Made by a program: the position numbers and the translations under genes
In this document: positions 44,275 through 56,269 of the stretch, piece after piece
Position numbering within the stretch: the stretch's first letter is position 1
Layout of the letters: each line of letters begins with the position of its first letter
DNA from: Aspidiotus rigidus
Lineage: Eukaryota > Arthropoda > Insecta > Hemiptera > Diaspididae
Direction: 5' to 3'
Length of the DNA stretch: 64,000 bases
Assembly (NCBI GenBank): GCA_035079385.1
Contig: JAVHKY010000039.1
Span: 1,488,001-1,552,000 of the forward strand
The notes under the pieces: generated by a model
What the model saw: the letters and a program-made list of their open reading frames with translations, nothing else
The model's database searches: none
Told to the model about the DNA's origin: nothing

Positions 44275-45560
44275 TTATGTAAACCACACTAAATACAGCC
44301 GCTGAGTACTTTCGGTTCAACAACCATCTTCCGAGCATGAATGAAAGCGACTAATCAAACAACAACGAAGACAGAGAAACCACTTGAAGATCCCTCATCA
44401 GGAATATACCTGTTTAAGACGGTGAAGTCTTCATTATTCCGGTGACGTAAGATTTCGATATTTTCCAAAGCCATACGTTTAAAGTATGAGTTGTCCCTAT
44501 GAAGGAGGGTACCAGACCCCTCTGTGACCCTGTGGCCACTTTTGATAAGGTGATCGGCAAAGGCTGACTCACCCAAGTTACTTATCTCCCATGCTTTTTT
44601 ATGCTCATCAATTTTTATTAAAAGGTGACGGCCGGTCATTCCTACGTAAACTCCAGTGCAATCGTTGCAGGCTATGCTGTATACAGCACTCCTCTCGGCT
44701 AGAGGAATGGGGTCCTTTGATTTTACAAATAAACTTTTTACCGCGTTAGTATGATAAAATGCTGATTGGAACCCGAAAGGACTGAGCACACGGTCCAACT
44801 TCAACGAAAATCTGCCCAAGTAAGGAAGTCTAATCCAACGTTTCCTCATTTCTAGGTGTGTATCCCTGGGGAGGGAGGTGGTAGAATCATGGTTTTTTCT
44901 GCATAGCATGGGCCCTAGGAATATTGGGAAAAAGGCCGACTACATCAAATGAGCAGAGGCTTATACCCCGGAGGTAGAGTATCATTTTTGAGCCTCTCGG
45001 CCAGAGAAACCGAATTTTTAACGGAGTAAGGGGACTCGTACTCGATTCGAGATTTGAACCAACGATCCAAAACTTGGCCAGAAAATAGGCGGGGGAGGAG
45101 ACGTAGGACACGACAGGCCGCATAGGATTATTCCTCTTGTGCACCTTAGGCAGTCCGTAGAGGAGGGGGGAACGTGGTTAGGTACGGGCAGGGCTTTTTT
45201 GAACGAAGAACTTTTTATAATAAACTCACTCCTGTCCACATCCTTTTCTAACCTCTTTGACGCAGTTTGGAAAGTTAAAAGAGCTATTTTCAATAGCTCC
45301 ATATTGAGTGAGAACTTCCTGAATCTTGAATACGTAGGAGGATTTCTCCAAGACTACGATCGCGTTACCCTTGTCAACTTTAGTAAGGCTTAACCTCTGG
45401 TACCTGACCCTCCTCCTCAGATTATTCATCACCTCACCTGCGTAATTATTTATACGAGGGAAGGGAGTGCTGCGGACGAGTTCGGCGCAAGGTCATTGAA
45501 TATTCACGCCCGGACCAATTTTTATGGTAAGGTCGGCAACAACGTTAGCAAGAGTTTAAT
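44275..45560 (-). pseudogene. PLE-A' copy 2 with RT core deleted
   Basis: On the minus strand: LTKVDKGNAIVVLEKSSYV (finger entry, 45.4 kb), HKRNNPMRPVVSYVSSPAY (45.1 kb) and motif A SLCSFDVVGLFPNIPR (44.95 kb). Then at about 44900 the sequence jumps to DSTTSLPRDT, skipping motifs B and C and the thumb, roughly 750 bp. Linker and GIY-YIG follow (AVYSIACNDCTGVYVGMTG, ESAFADHLIKSGH, DEG end) and the tail to about 44275. Several frameshifts. Non-functional internal deletion derivative. Confidence 0.8.
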
Positions 45561-45589
45561 CTTTAGGAAGGGGAGGGAACCCAAATTTT

Positions 45590-47365
45590 AGACCCTTCTC
45601 CCACAAGTACGTTTCATCTTGCGAGAATTAACAATATTATTAATAACTCTAACGATCCATTTCTTTGAAGTAGTACCCACTTCTACATTATCCGCTAGCT
45701 TTTTTGAAAACATTCTTTTCTGAAAAAATCGTCGTAAAAGTGACCGTGATGTATTGCAGCGTTAATCTTGAGGTAAAATGTTGACATTGAGACTGGTGAT
45801 ACAATCCTTTCCAATTTTTTAATCTTTCGATTGCTAATACTGCTCTTACGATAATGATATCAAAAATGAAATGAAATTATTGTTTACGATTTTAAATCTT
45901 ATTACATACTTTCAAACACCCGGCGGTACAATTTCAACATCCAACTTTTCAGAAGAAGCGAGAACAACACGCCCTCCGCGTCATACACGTATTCCACGTA
46001 CATATCGAAGGTTTCCGCAGGGATTTTTTCTTTTTGTATCGAGATCATTATGCAAAAGCTGTTCAAATTTTAGGAAAATTCTTTTTAAATGCTTTAAATT
46101 CATTTCTTTTCTAGGTTTTATCATCAGTTATGTTCCTCACCTCCAGTGCTCTTAATCTCTAATTTTCGCAGCCGATGGGAAGAGAATAACGTAAGAAGAG
46201 AAGGGGAAGAAAATATAATTCGGTCATTAGATCATTTAAATACTTGTAAATAAAACTGCAGGTGGGCCATTTTTTTTGTGTCTCGATCGCATTAATTTCC
46301 AAAAAATATTTTCGCGCATTTTCTCACGTTTACTCGAATTTCATCATTGATTTCTACATTCATTGCATATTACGGAACCGAAGAAATCACCTTCTCTGGT
46401 ATCTTGGTCTTATTCAGAAAAAAAAAAGACATTGATGAATTGGATTTTTTTTTTCGAAAAAAAAAAATTCTTCAATATTGCAACATTTATTGTAAAACCG
46501 TAAAATTTCAAGTACATACAAACCGAGACCTACATCAATAACCGCCATCAAAAGCGTGTAAATAGATTAGTTTCTCGTATTCCATTACAATTTACGAGTT
46601 ACATAAACTTTTTGCCGTAGGATAAAATTTTCAGCTTACAGAAATACGCGCGTATGGATCGCGAACGACGCGAGCTATCAAAAATAATAATTTGACCGCC
46701 TATAGCGTAAGTCGATACCAAATTAACGAAGCATTTAGTCTGCTATTATTTTTTTTTTTTAAATCGTGTAGTTTTGTTTTAATAACAGATTTTTCGTATT
46801 ATGAAATTCACTTCGATTTTTTTTTTTTGGTGCCTAACTACCGAATAAGCCAATCATGTAATTAAAACGAGCCTTTTTTGGTTTCGTTTATTTTGCTGGA
46901 CGTGATACTGTATAATTGTACTAGTATTTCTTTCGTTAGAATGTTTTTCTAATGCAATATCCGTGCCTACAATTTTTCAGAGTCATTGTATCGAACGACA
47001 CACATCAACGACAGGAAAAACACGCGAATGCGTCGCCACAATACTCTTGTAATAACATGCCCGGCGGATCATTCCTCTTCGCGTTACTTTTCTTCATTTT
47101 TCTGGAATCTGCCTTTTTTTCCTCTCTCTTTAAGTGCAATAAATCTTAAGGTGGAGCTAACAACGATGCAGAACTCACGGTCATGCATTAATCGTGCTAA
47201 TTCGAATGTAGTAATGTAGTACTTATACATTTGAAAGGGTAAAAAAAAAAAAAAAAATGAAACACGACCTACAACTTCTATGTTTTATTGCTAGTGGTTT
47301 GCAGTTAGCGCAAAATAATTGCTTTATAAAAATGTCGCTGGGTAACAATACGAGAAAACCCGGAG
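45590..47365. other. Non-coding stretch
   Basis: No gene is supported. A frame at 45871-46155 starts with a hydrophobic MKLLFTILNLITYF that could be a signal peptide, but no family is seen. Homopolymers occur near 46423, 46450, 46747, 46818 and 47240-47256. Confidence 0.4.
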
Positions 47366-47369
47366 GAAT

Positions 47370-49224
47370 AGTATACACAAGAGGAGTGTACACCCGAAGG
47401 TGTAGCAAATTATATTGAACCACAAGAAAATCAGCCGCTAAACGTTTTCGGTTAAACAACGATCATCGGAGCGTAAACGAAAGCGACTGAATCCAACATC
47501 AACAAAAACAGAGGGAGTTAACAAGAAGATCAGGATTTAACCAGCGAGTCATCGAAGTTTGAATCATTCTCATATACTAGCTCAATGAGACCCTCTTCAG
47601 GAATGAACCTGTTTAAAACCGTGAAGTCTTCGTTATTCCGGTGTCGTATGATTTCTATATTTTCTAAAGCCAACCGTTTAAAATATGAGTTCTCCCTATG
47701 GAGGGGGATACCAGAGCCTTCCTTGAATTTATGGCCATTCTCGAGTAGATGATCAGCAAAAGCCGACTCACCCAAATTACCCTTCTCCCACGCTTTTTTA
47801 TGCTCCTCAATTCTTATTTGGAGCTGACGCCCTGTCATCCCTATATGAATACCTGGGCAATCGTTGCAGGCTATACTGTATACCCCACATCGCTCGACTG
47901 GAGGAATCGGGTCCTTCAATTTCACAAATAAACTTTTTACAGTATTAATATTATAAAACGCCGGCCGGAACCCAAAAGGACCGAGTACCCTGCCCAACTT
48001 CAACGAAAACCTGCCCAAGTAAGGGAGTTTAATCCAACGTTTTCTACTGTTATGCAACTCCCTAGGGAGGGAGGTGGTAGAATCGAGGCATTTTCTCGTA
48101 AGCCTCCTTCGGACCATCAAATCAGTGTCCACTCGAACTTGGTTCACTCTGGCCAGGTACTTAATCGTCCCTAGTTCCTTCTGGAAAGCATCCTGACTCA
48201 AGGGAATACTAGTCAGTCGATGTATCAAACTATTGAAGGTAGCGATCTTGTGTGCAGCGAGACAGAAAGATGACCCATGGATTGTTATATCAGTCGAAGT
48301 TTCTTTTCTATAAATACCAAATTCATGGACGCCATCTCTAATAAATATGGACAAATCCAAGAAATTTATTAATAATCCGCCAACTTCCAGAGTGAATTTT
48401 ATGGAAGGATATCGGCCATTTAAGTGAGAAAGGAACTCACTAAGGAGTTCCACTGGGCCAGTCCACGCGCACAATATGTCGTCTACATACATATGCCAGT
48501 AAAAGACGTAATTTAGAAGTACCTGGCCCGAAGAAAACAATTCGACTTCAAATCTGGACATGAAAACCTCCGATATTAATGAGCCCAAAGGGGACCCAAT
48601 AGGGATCCCCACTTCTTCCGGGAATTCGAAAAATTTTCCCTCAAATTTACAAAAATTGGGAGTCCAACAAACTCTCAAAAGGTTGAAGAATTCTACCAAT
48701 TCCTCATGGGGGACACCAGTTTTTACAAGCAATTCGCCCATATGTTGGATTGCGACAGCCTTCAGGGTGTGAGGAAATAATCCCACCACATCAAAGGAAC
48801 ATAAAATCGTTTCCTCAGGGAGGCTTATATCCTTCAACCTCTCCGTCAACGAACCTGAGTTTAATACTGAGTGAGGGGAGGTATAATCTGCTAACAAATA
48901 AGTTGGCGACGAGACAAATGAAACGACCGGCCGCATTGGTACATTTTTTTAATGTACTTTGGGTAATCCATATAGGAGGGGAGGAACCGGGTTAGGCTCC
49001 AAGAGAGCTTTCTTTGTCCGAGGACTCTTAATAATCACACTACAATTATTAATAGTGTTCCTCACCTCTTTGACAAAACTGGGGAAACAGAAGAGGCTAT
49101 TCTCCTTAGCGCCACATTCCAGCACTTCATGAACCCCGGATACATAAGAAGACTTCTCCATAATCACTACGGCGTTGCTTTTATCCGCCTTGGTAAGGAT
49201 TAAGCCCTCCTCCCTGACCTTCCT
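47370..49224 (-). mobile_element. PLE-A' copy 3, best-preserved
   Basis: Minus strand from LILTKADKSNAVVIMEKSSYV (5' truncation at 49224) to the tail with CCGATGATCG-TTGTTTAACCG and the GTGGTTCAATATAATTTGC end near 47400. The N-terminal third of the element is missing. No clear target duplication was found. Confidence 0.8.
47530..49167 (-). pseudogene. PLE-A' RT / GIY-YIG polyprotein, almost intact
   Basis: 49167-48949 holds the finger start (MEKSSYVSGVHEVL, PPLLYGLPKVH). A frame slip in a T-run near 48950 separates it from a 468-codon frame (48936-47530): MRPVVSFVSSPTYLL, a small in-frame deletion replacing KFxDRWFKNRIDFE, motif A CSFDVVGLFPHT, motif B GIPIGSPLGSLISE, motif C MYVDDILCAW, INFLDLSIF, thumb, then GVYSIACNDCPGIHIGMTG with a histidine in place of the YIG tyrosine, and the EEGLIELVYEND end. 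All RT catalytic aspartates are present. The longest continuous PLE frame in the window. Confidence 0.85.
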
Positions 49225-49570
49225 CTATATACAGCATACTAGACCTGGCTGAGCCCATTATACTAGGCTTAAACCTGGTTGCTTCAGTAGGTTTAGTCTT
49301 CATTATTCTAGGCTAATGAGCCTACAACTAGCCAGTGTAGACAATATACAATATACTAGCTGCTTCTGCTGACTAGGTCTAACATATCCAATATACTAGC
49401 CTTATACTCGACTAAGTAGGGGGGCATTGAGCGGAGCGAGTGAGCTCTTGGAAGCTGAACTTTGGCCTTTATTATACTGCAATATACTACCTGCTTCTAC
49501 TAACTAGGCCTAACATATATACAGTATACTAGCCTTATACTAGACTAAAAAGGGAGGCTAACGAGCAGAG
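49225..49570. repeat. ATACTAG / CTAGGCC-rich repeat
   Basis: Recurring ATATACTAGC, GACTAGGC, TACTAGGCTTA words and two copies of a GAGCGGAGCGAGTGAG-like segment (49430 and 49565). Similar words recur at 56310-56580 and 20270-20300. Unit boundaries are unclear. Confidence 0.5.
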
Positions 49571-49579
49571 CGAATGAGG

Positions 49580-50030
49580 TAAACATATACATGATTCAAC
49601 GTTTTTGCATGAAGTGGAGAAATTACTTCTCTCTTAGGCTACCTTTCGTATCTGGAAAGAGATTAGTAAGGAAGGAGGCGACGCGTCACTCGCTCTTTCC
49701 CAAACCAGGCTTGTCATATACGAGTGGTTGACTTATGGTGCGTGCATTTCAATTAAAGAGCATTATGAAACAGTCAATTTTCGCATTTTCTCGCAAGTAT
49801 GGTACACCCCATCTATCTCCGTGCGCTGTTGATGATCACTTACTTTATTTCTTGTGATGAGTAGAACAAATTTTGGATGAAGAGTGTGAAGAGATCTGTA
49901 AAACGTTTTTTTCTGTAATTACTATTAAAAATATTTATTCACTATACCAACCCTTCAAAAATACATTAATCGCGTTCGAATTATTTTCACATCATTTATC
50001 ACCTTCGATATTAAATTATCGGAACCCATA
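49580..50030. other. Non-coding stretch
   Basis: No feature is recognised. Confidence 0.4.
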
Positions 50031-50684
50031 ATGAGTGAGTGAGGTGTAAGTAGAGCGCTAATATTGAAAAAGGGTTTTTCAATTGTACAAATCTACTTTA
50101 TTAGTTGCTTATACAAGAGTACTTTCGGGTGTTATCGTTATCCCATCATTAGTTGTGTCGCAACTGGAGAACAAGGCCTTAACCATGAGTTTTTATAGTA
50201 TAACACTGTGATCTTATTGGCTATAACAATGCTGTGCTGTGATTGGTTCACTTCTTAGAAACTTATTCTTACAATAATATGACATTGTGTTCTTATTGGC
50301 TAAAACATACTGCTTTGTGATTGGTTCAGTCTATTGTTCTAAATGCTGTGTTTCTATTGGCTACCCGGATTCCTGCCGTCTCATTGGTTGGTTCCGTTCT
50401 TCTTCTCTCGTTCAATCACCAGGCCGAATAATTTTTCGCTGTCAAATATGATTACATTGTTCAAGAGGCAGGCTTTCTTCCTCTTGGCTTTTGCAATCTC
50501 CATTTGTTCCCAGAGTTTTCTTCTCTTTGTGCGATTCTCTACGTGTATGACTTCAAATATTCCCTCTCCATCGTGGTTTCCCTCGTTACAGTGTTTCCCA
50601 AACAGTGACTTGCCATCTTCTTTCTCCCTCGACGTTTTGTGCTCCTTTCACCTGATCTCAAACTTTCTCCCAGTATCACCAATA

Positions 50685-50688
50685 TAGA
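50685..50688 (+). repeat. 4-bp target duplication of LTR element, left
   Basis: TAGA, repeated at 52151-52154. Removing the insert plus one TAGA restores EGIYIGD of the PLE-B GIY-YIG. Confidence 0.75.
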
Positions 50689-51125
50689 TGTAAGATACGA
50701 AGCTTACGTACTCGTATCTTGATATGCAGACTCACTATCGCCGTCTGGTTTGGACTTGTCTGAAGTAGATTGGAGTTACTCGAGCTTATCAATAGTTACC
50801 GGTAGATTACTCATATCTTTACCTTTAGAAAAATATATTCGAATACGATACAATGTTAATTTATTAGTGTACGTCATGATGAGTCATAAGGGGATTCTTC
50901 TTTCGTTTATGTTGTATCAAGTATAAAGATCAGATCAATTTTCGTGCTCGTGCAGAGCACATCCTTTTTAACGTTGTATTTTATGTTAGTGTATTTTTGT
51001 TCGTTTTCATTCACGGTGAAACGCATCTTGTTGTTTTCGATTTTTTGATTAAAATAATTCTCACAATCGATAACATTCTTCCTTTTCGGATCGAGTTGTG
51101 TAATTAAATAAGTTACCGACTTACA
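50689..51125 (+). repeat. 5' LTR, complete
   Basis: 437 bp, TGTAAG at the left and CTTACA at the right. Repeated from 50846 onward at 51871-52150. Confidence 0.85.
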
Positions 51126-51155
51126 AATCGAAAACGGAAATCTGCGGCACCGAGG

Positions 51156-51884
51156 ATGTCGACCGTCGTAAAATTGTATCTCAAAACAGAGGCCGCAAAT
51201 CCCCAGGACCAGAAGACGACAGTTCTGAAAATAAAAGGAATTCAAGTCATTGGTGATGACGCTGTGTACGAAATGACGGAAAATCGCCAACCAATCAAGT
51301 GTCATCCGGCTATTGTAAATTTTCCGGCAGTGAAACATGCCATCAGCACAATGAAGACCCGAAATCTCTACAGACAGGTCAAAATCACCCTGGATGACAA
51401 TACGGAGAAAATTTATTTCGATGAAGAGGGAAATCTTTGCTTTGAAGAGGAATTTCTCAACATCGCAACGACCAGTTTTCTACCCATGATGAAGAATGAA
51501 AAGCTTATCGATAAGAACTTGGACGAGCAAGACCCAGGGATTCAGCAGAAGAAAAGTCTACAGACGACGATTAAGGATTTTGTACTTGAAAAATTCAGTG
51601 GTAAGAACCTTGATGCAAATACCTGGATTGTACTCTTCGAGGAGGAATGTCGGAGAACAAGGATTTCAGGGAGTCAACATGCAGACGCCCTACGCTTGTT
51701 TCTGGACGGCTCAGCCAGTGAATGGTACATAGCAAACAGACAATTGATTGGAGCAGCATCGTGGGACGACTGGAAAAAAGCGTTCATGGAAACTTTTGGA
51801 AATAAAGGTTGGTCAGACTTAGGTTATGCGTATCATTTTAAATATTATAAAGGTTCGACTACTGAATTCGCGATACAATGTTAA
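51156..51884 (+). pseudogene. Gag-like protein of LTR retrotransposon, C-terminally truncated
   Basis: ATG 31 bp after the 5' LTR, open for 242 codons. The N-terminal 120 residues are unfamiliar. Residues about 140-235 (DFVLEKFSGKNLDANTWI, FEEECRRTRI, ADALRLFLDGSASEWYIA, WDDWKKAFMETFG) have the helical pattern of Ty3/gypsy-type capsid domains (EKFxG...WxxxFE...L-LxGxAxxWY...W-xxFxxxF). The frame runs out into the 3' LTR a few codons after the deletion joint (KGSTTEF|AIQC), so the zinc knuckle region is lost. Class assignment is by pattern only. Confidence 0.7.
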
Positions 51885-52150
51885 TTTATTAGTGTACGTC
51901 ATGATGAGTCATAAGGGGATTCTTCTTTCGTTTATGTTGTATCAAGTATAAAGATCAGATCAATTTTCGTGCTCGTGCAGAGCACATCCTTTTTAACGTT
52001 GTATTTTATGTTAGTGTATTTTTGTTCGTTTTCATTCACGGTGAAACGCATCTTGTTGTTTTCGATTTTTTGATTAAAATAATTCTCACAATCGATAACA
52101 TTCTTCCTTTTCGGATCGAGTTGTGTAATTAAATAAGTTACCGACTTACA
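51871..52150 (+). repeat. 3' LTR, 5'-truncated
   Basis: 280 bp matching 50846-51125 with no difference seen by eye. Confidence 0.85.
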
Positions 52151-53124
52151 TAGATCCCCTCGCACTGTTCACAACTGAGCTTGTACACTCCGCTCAAGCT
52201 TTCCTTGTCCTTTTGTTCCGTCTGGTCATTGCTGATTCTCTTCACCGTGGGTTGGTTATTCTGGATACCCACAATCACATCGTAGCCATTGAACGCCTTT
52301 ATCACCTTGTTTGTGTACTTTCCGATATATGGTATCGATCCGGAGTACTTTCTCACAATGCTATCATGGGTTCCTTTCTTTGTTTCCATTTTCCTAGAGA
52401 CTTCCTCCACCACACGTCTGCGGTAGCCATTGGCTTCTGCGATCTGCTTTACTATCTTTATCTCTTTCCTCTTCTCTTCGTTGTCCTTGAAGACAGAAAT
52501 AGCTCGATAGCAGTACTTCTGGATTGCCGCGAACTTGTGCCTGGGGTGGTGGTAGGAGTCATTTGGGATGATGGTGTCAGTATGCGTCGGCTTCCTGTAG
52601 ACTTTGTATTCTATCCTATTGTTCTCCATTGTGAGTGTGAGGTCCAAATACTTGATGGTCTCATTGCCTTTTTCCACTGTGAATTTGATGCTCTCATTCA
52701 TCGCGTTCATTTCTGAAAGGAATAGATCCACCTGTCCAGCAGTGCCTGACCACACAATTAGGATATCATCTACATATCTCACCCAGTGTTTGATCGAGTC
52801 TCTGAACTTGCTGCCCTTCAATATCTTGTTTTCCATATCATTCATGAATATCTCCGCCAGTATTGGTGACAGCGGTGATTCCATCGCAAGTCCCCTTTCC
52901 TGACTGTAGAACCTGTTATTGAAGCGGCAGTAATTCTGGCTCAAGATCTCCTCCACTATGTTGGCGTACTTCGACCCATCGGGGTTCCCATGGTATCTGT
53001 TGTTTTTGAGCAGAGTGAGAAGTTCCTCCTTCGGTATGGTACCAAATATATTAGTCACATCAAAGGATATCAGCTTGTCGTTACTCCTGATTTCCAACTT
53101 GTCCAGTTTCGATATTAAAGATCT

Positions 53125-56100
53125 CACGACCCACAAAGCCTACAACGTGCCCACAACATCAAACCATCTTTGTCATCAAGTAGGCTTATGGATAATGCGA
53201 ATACACAGTTCATTGGTCGATCCGCCAATTATTCCGGCTATCGATGTCAGTACGTAAGTACTCGAAAGCCTTTCGTAATTTCGGTCACTCTTGCACTTGA
53301 TTTAATCGTTCAAGTTTATCAATATTATTCTATTATATTTTTATTTATTGTTATATTATCACTTATATATATATATTTTTTTTTGTTTGCTCGTTCGTTT
53401 TAAATATCAGCCTACGCGATATTGTAGAGCATAACTGCATGCATCATTAGAAATTGTATTCATGGCCAATATTGAGATGTAAAACGCGATAATATTTATT
53501 CTCGTGAATTACGTATTCATAAAATGTTTATGCAGTAGCGCACCGCATCGTGTATTTCAAGCGTGGTCGAACAATTTACCAGCCACTGCAATGCTCTTGT
53601 AAAAAAGATGTAATAATAGCAATAAGACTTGAACGCCAGTACACGATAATTCGAGCAGTTATGATAACCTTGCATGTGGTGTACGTTAACTAGGTAGTGG
53701 GCCAAGTTCGCTGACCAAAAGTAAAGAAATGCCGAAATATGTAAATATTATTTCATTCAAACACTCGATGAGGCGGCTATTGCTTCCTATATACCTACCT
53801 AAAATAAGTCATTTCTGAAATACCTTCTTTGCTCACGCATGGGTCAATAAAACTTGACGTTCGCGTGTCTTGACGAGCACGCGAGCAACGAGTACGCATC
53901 CACAACTTCTATAGAGTCTCGACGATTATCCTACCTACACTTTATTGCCGACATGTAAATTAATATGTTATATCGATAAGTTGTTCTCTTAATAAAATAC
54001 ATTTCCCAGATTGCGAATTGTTGAGCCGAGTGTTCGATACGTAAACCTGCTTTTTATTTAAATTTTATTCTTGCGCGAGACACTTGTGTGAGATTGGTTA
54101 AATTGAGGGGCTTTATTTCTTATAAATGCACGAAAAAACTAAGAAAAACTTGAAGGTCCGAAAAAATGTTCTGGCGGAGCCAGAAGGGAAGATGGTGGAG
54201 CCAACGGAATTCATTCTCACAGTGTTTCGAAAGGATCGTTAAATTAGGTCATTATTACAGACTGGACTTTTTTCCTCATCAAACTCTCCTATCTTTGTTT
54301 ACCTGACCTAATATATTTTAAACACACAGCCAAGATTGGTTTGGCAACATTTTGCGTTAAAGGAACCTGATAGAATTCTGTTTTAAATATAGTACAAAGC
54401 TTTCTCCCTTAAGTATGAAGTCGTGTTCAGCCATAGGTACTCCAGGCGAGGGAGAATTTTACAAGATTGTCGACAACGTAATATTCTCAGGCCAGTGGAC
54501 CTAAGTATAAGAACTTGCCATAGAAATATCTGCTGAAAATACCGAGAAGACAAAGACTTTGATGTAATGAGAGGTAAAAATGTTAATTGAAAAGCGTTGT
54601 CGCGGTTCGGCCATCAGCCTTTATCGACTTCGGACTCGTTATTTTTGTTCATACGATGTTTGGCTACGTTTCATACTTATAACTAATGATAAGATTGCAC
54701 GAGGAAAAGAAAAATAAGATTTTTGCATACCTAATTAAGATGATTTCTTGGGACGCCTGATGACGTGAATGTCAATCTACGATAAAATGCAGACGGTATA
54801 ACGCGATGACGAAACGTCAATTCTGAGAGTAAATACTACCATATCGTCACAAAATTCCTCTAGGTGTCAAGTATACCAAGATTAAATATAAAAGTAAAAA
54901 TAGAAAAGAAAAAAAACTGAAAATGATTGTTAATTTTCAACTTTCTGTGTCCTCATCTTTAAATTTTTTTCGTTTGCGCATTCCGCATTCCGGATTGTTA
55001 ATAAGTGAATACATCAAGAGGGTTTTGAGATCAAATTAGAAGTAGTATTTTTACACATCACCAGCGGATATTAGCAATTTTCGCGTCGCTCAATATAAAT
55101 TAGGAGTAGTATTTTTACATCACTACAAGATTATTTATCTGTCCTCCGCAGGTAATGTGGTCATACGCAAATTTTTTGCCGCCACGTATCTTCATTTTTT
55201 GTGATCGTTGAGGAAGAAAATACTTTACGCGAAGTTAGCGTTGAGAAATGTTATCGCTGACCGACAGAACATCAGACGACAATCACGACTGTAAATAATG
55301 TCCCGATTACATCACGCCTACCGTTCTATTTTACGAGCACATACCTACTATCCAGAGTCCAAACAGACTACAGCTACGATTTAATTTTGTTACATATTAT
55401 GCTAGAATGTATACGAGCTTGTATCTTATCGTCACTGATGTATATTGGCAATATATTACTCGACTAATAATAATTACAGAGTTGTTGTCTTTCATTGCTG
55501 AATATACAGGATGTTGGAGGTGCACTCTTCTCCTACAAGTGCGGACAGTAAACTCTTAAGTGCCTAACGTCGAGACGGTTTACTGCCTTAGACATCATTA
55601 TCGTTCCGTGACAAAAGCGAATTTCACGTCGTTCTAATTACGATATGTGATCTCTCACTCATGGAGTATGAAAATTTTATGTGTCCTGTAATTTCAATAG
55701 AGCTGGAGACCTTCCGAAACAATAGATATCTTGCAACAATAGGCGCTATAATTTGTACAAAGATGAGTAATTCTTTTTCCATATTTTCCTCTCGCAATTC
55801 CTGGTTTCAAATTGGTCGTCTTTTTGACTAAATTTGGACGCACAGAGAGTTGATTGAGAATGTAATTCATTGCATCCCGATAGGTAAGGATCAGTATTAC
55901 TCTACTGACGCATCATGATCTCTACATTATTTTTATCCGATGGAACCAACTTTTGGATCTCAGAAAAGAACAAAAAATACGGGCAAACAGAACCCGCTAT
56001 CTCCGAACTCGAATCCTCTTATTTTTTCTTGTCCCTTTCCTTCGAAACGTTCCTAAATCCCAGAGAAATGTACTCCAAGACGAGCGGTTACAGGCACTTC

Positions 56101-56265
56101 TTTCATGAAGCTCAGATGTGAGTCCTTTTCCCTTACAAGAGTCGTTGTTGTCTGCACCGGAATATTGGAAACACACGAGTACGAGTTCGCTCCCTCTCGT
56201 TGATTGACTTAGAATCCTCTAACCCCCGACCTAATCCGGAAATCTGTGAGTCCGAGTATGAGTTT
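53125..56265. other. Non-coding stretch
   Basis: Mostly unique-looking host DNA with a TA microsatellite and T-run at 53365-53385. A CTGGCGGAGCC word near 54172 may be a fragment of repeat R2. No gene, tRNA or rRNA is recognised. Confidence 0.45.
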
Positions 56266-56269
56266 CTCA

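Larger units (their letters stand above)
50689..52150 (+). mobile_element. Internally deleted LTR retrotransposon
   Basis: 5' LTR 50689-51125 (437 bp), a gag-like frame, then directly a 280-bp partial 3' LTR 51871-52150. The outer ends are TGTAAG...CTTACA with a 4-bp TAGA duplication. The shared 280 bp appear identical. The rest of gag, all of pol and the first 157 bp of the 3' LTR are gone, with the deletion joint at CGATACAATG. Protease, RT and integrase are absent, so any mobilisation would need another element. Confidence 0.85.
50395..53112 (-). pseudogene. PLE-B RT / GIY-YIG polyprotein, split
   Basis: 53112-52155 is one long frame: LDKLEIRSNDKLISFDV (motif A with TNIFGTIP), NYCRFNNRFYSQERG, motif B GLAMESPLSPILAE, motif C RYVDDILIVW, LDLTLTM, RKPTHTDTII, HKFAAIQKYCYRAI, then SGVYKLSCEQCEGIY. 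After the LTR insertion the frame picks up with IYIGDTGRKFEIR at 50690, has a TGA where a tryptophan is expected, then KEHKTSREKEDGKSLFGKHC and ends LFGLVIE. The RT part looks catalytically complete apart from its missing N-terminus; the nuclease is split and has a stop. Confidence 0.85.
50035..53115 (-). mobile_element. PLE-B copy 3, interrupted by an LTR element
   Basis: Minus strand. The RT starts at about 53112 (5'-truncated), runs to the GIY-YIG entry at 52155, is split by an LTR retrotransposon at 50689-52150, and continues at 50688 down to the tail end at about 50035 (complement of GTGAGGTGTAAGTAGAGCGC). This is the best PLE-B copy of the window. Confidence 0.85.

Noticed and set aside
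45871..46155. 94-codon frame starting with a hydrophobic segment
   Set aside because: No conserved motif, AT-rich and Phe/Ser-rich at the end; not distinguishable from chance.
50343..50687. 114-codon plus-strand frame
   Set aside because: Antisense to the PLE-B GIY-YIG domain.
50907..51338. Minus-strand frame shared with 51932-52165
   Set aside because: Both lie in the LTR pair, so the similarity comes from the LTR repeat.
53125..56265. tRNA or rRNA genes
   Set aside because: No cloverleaf boxes or rRNA core sequences were recognised by eye here or elsewhere in the window; a covariance search would settle it.
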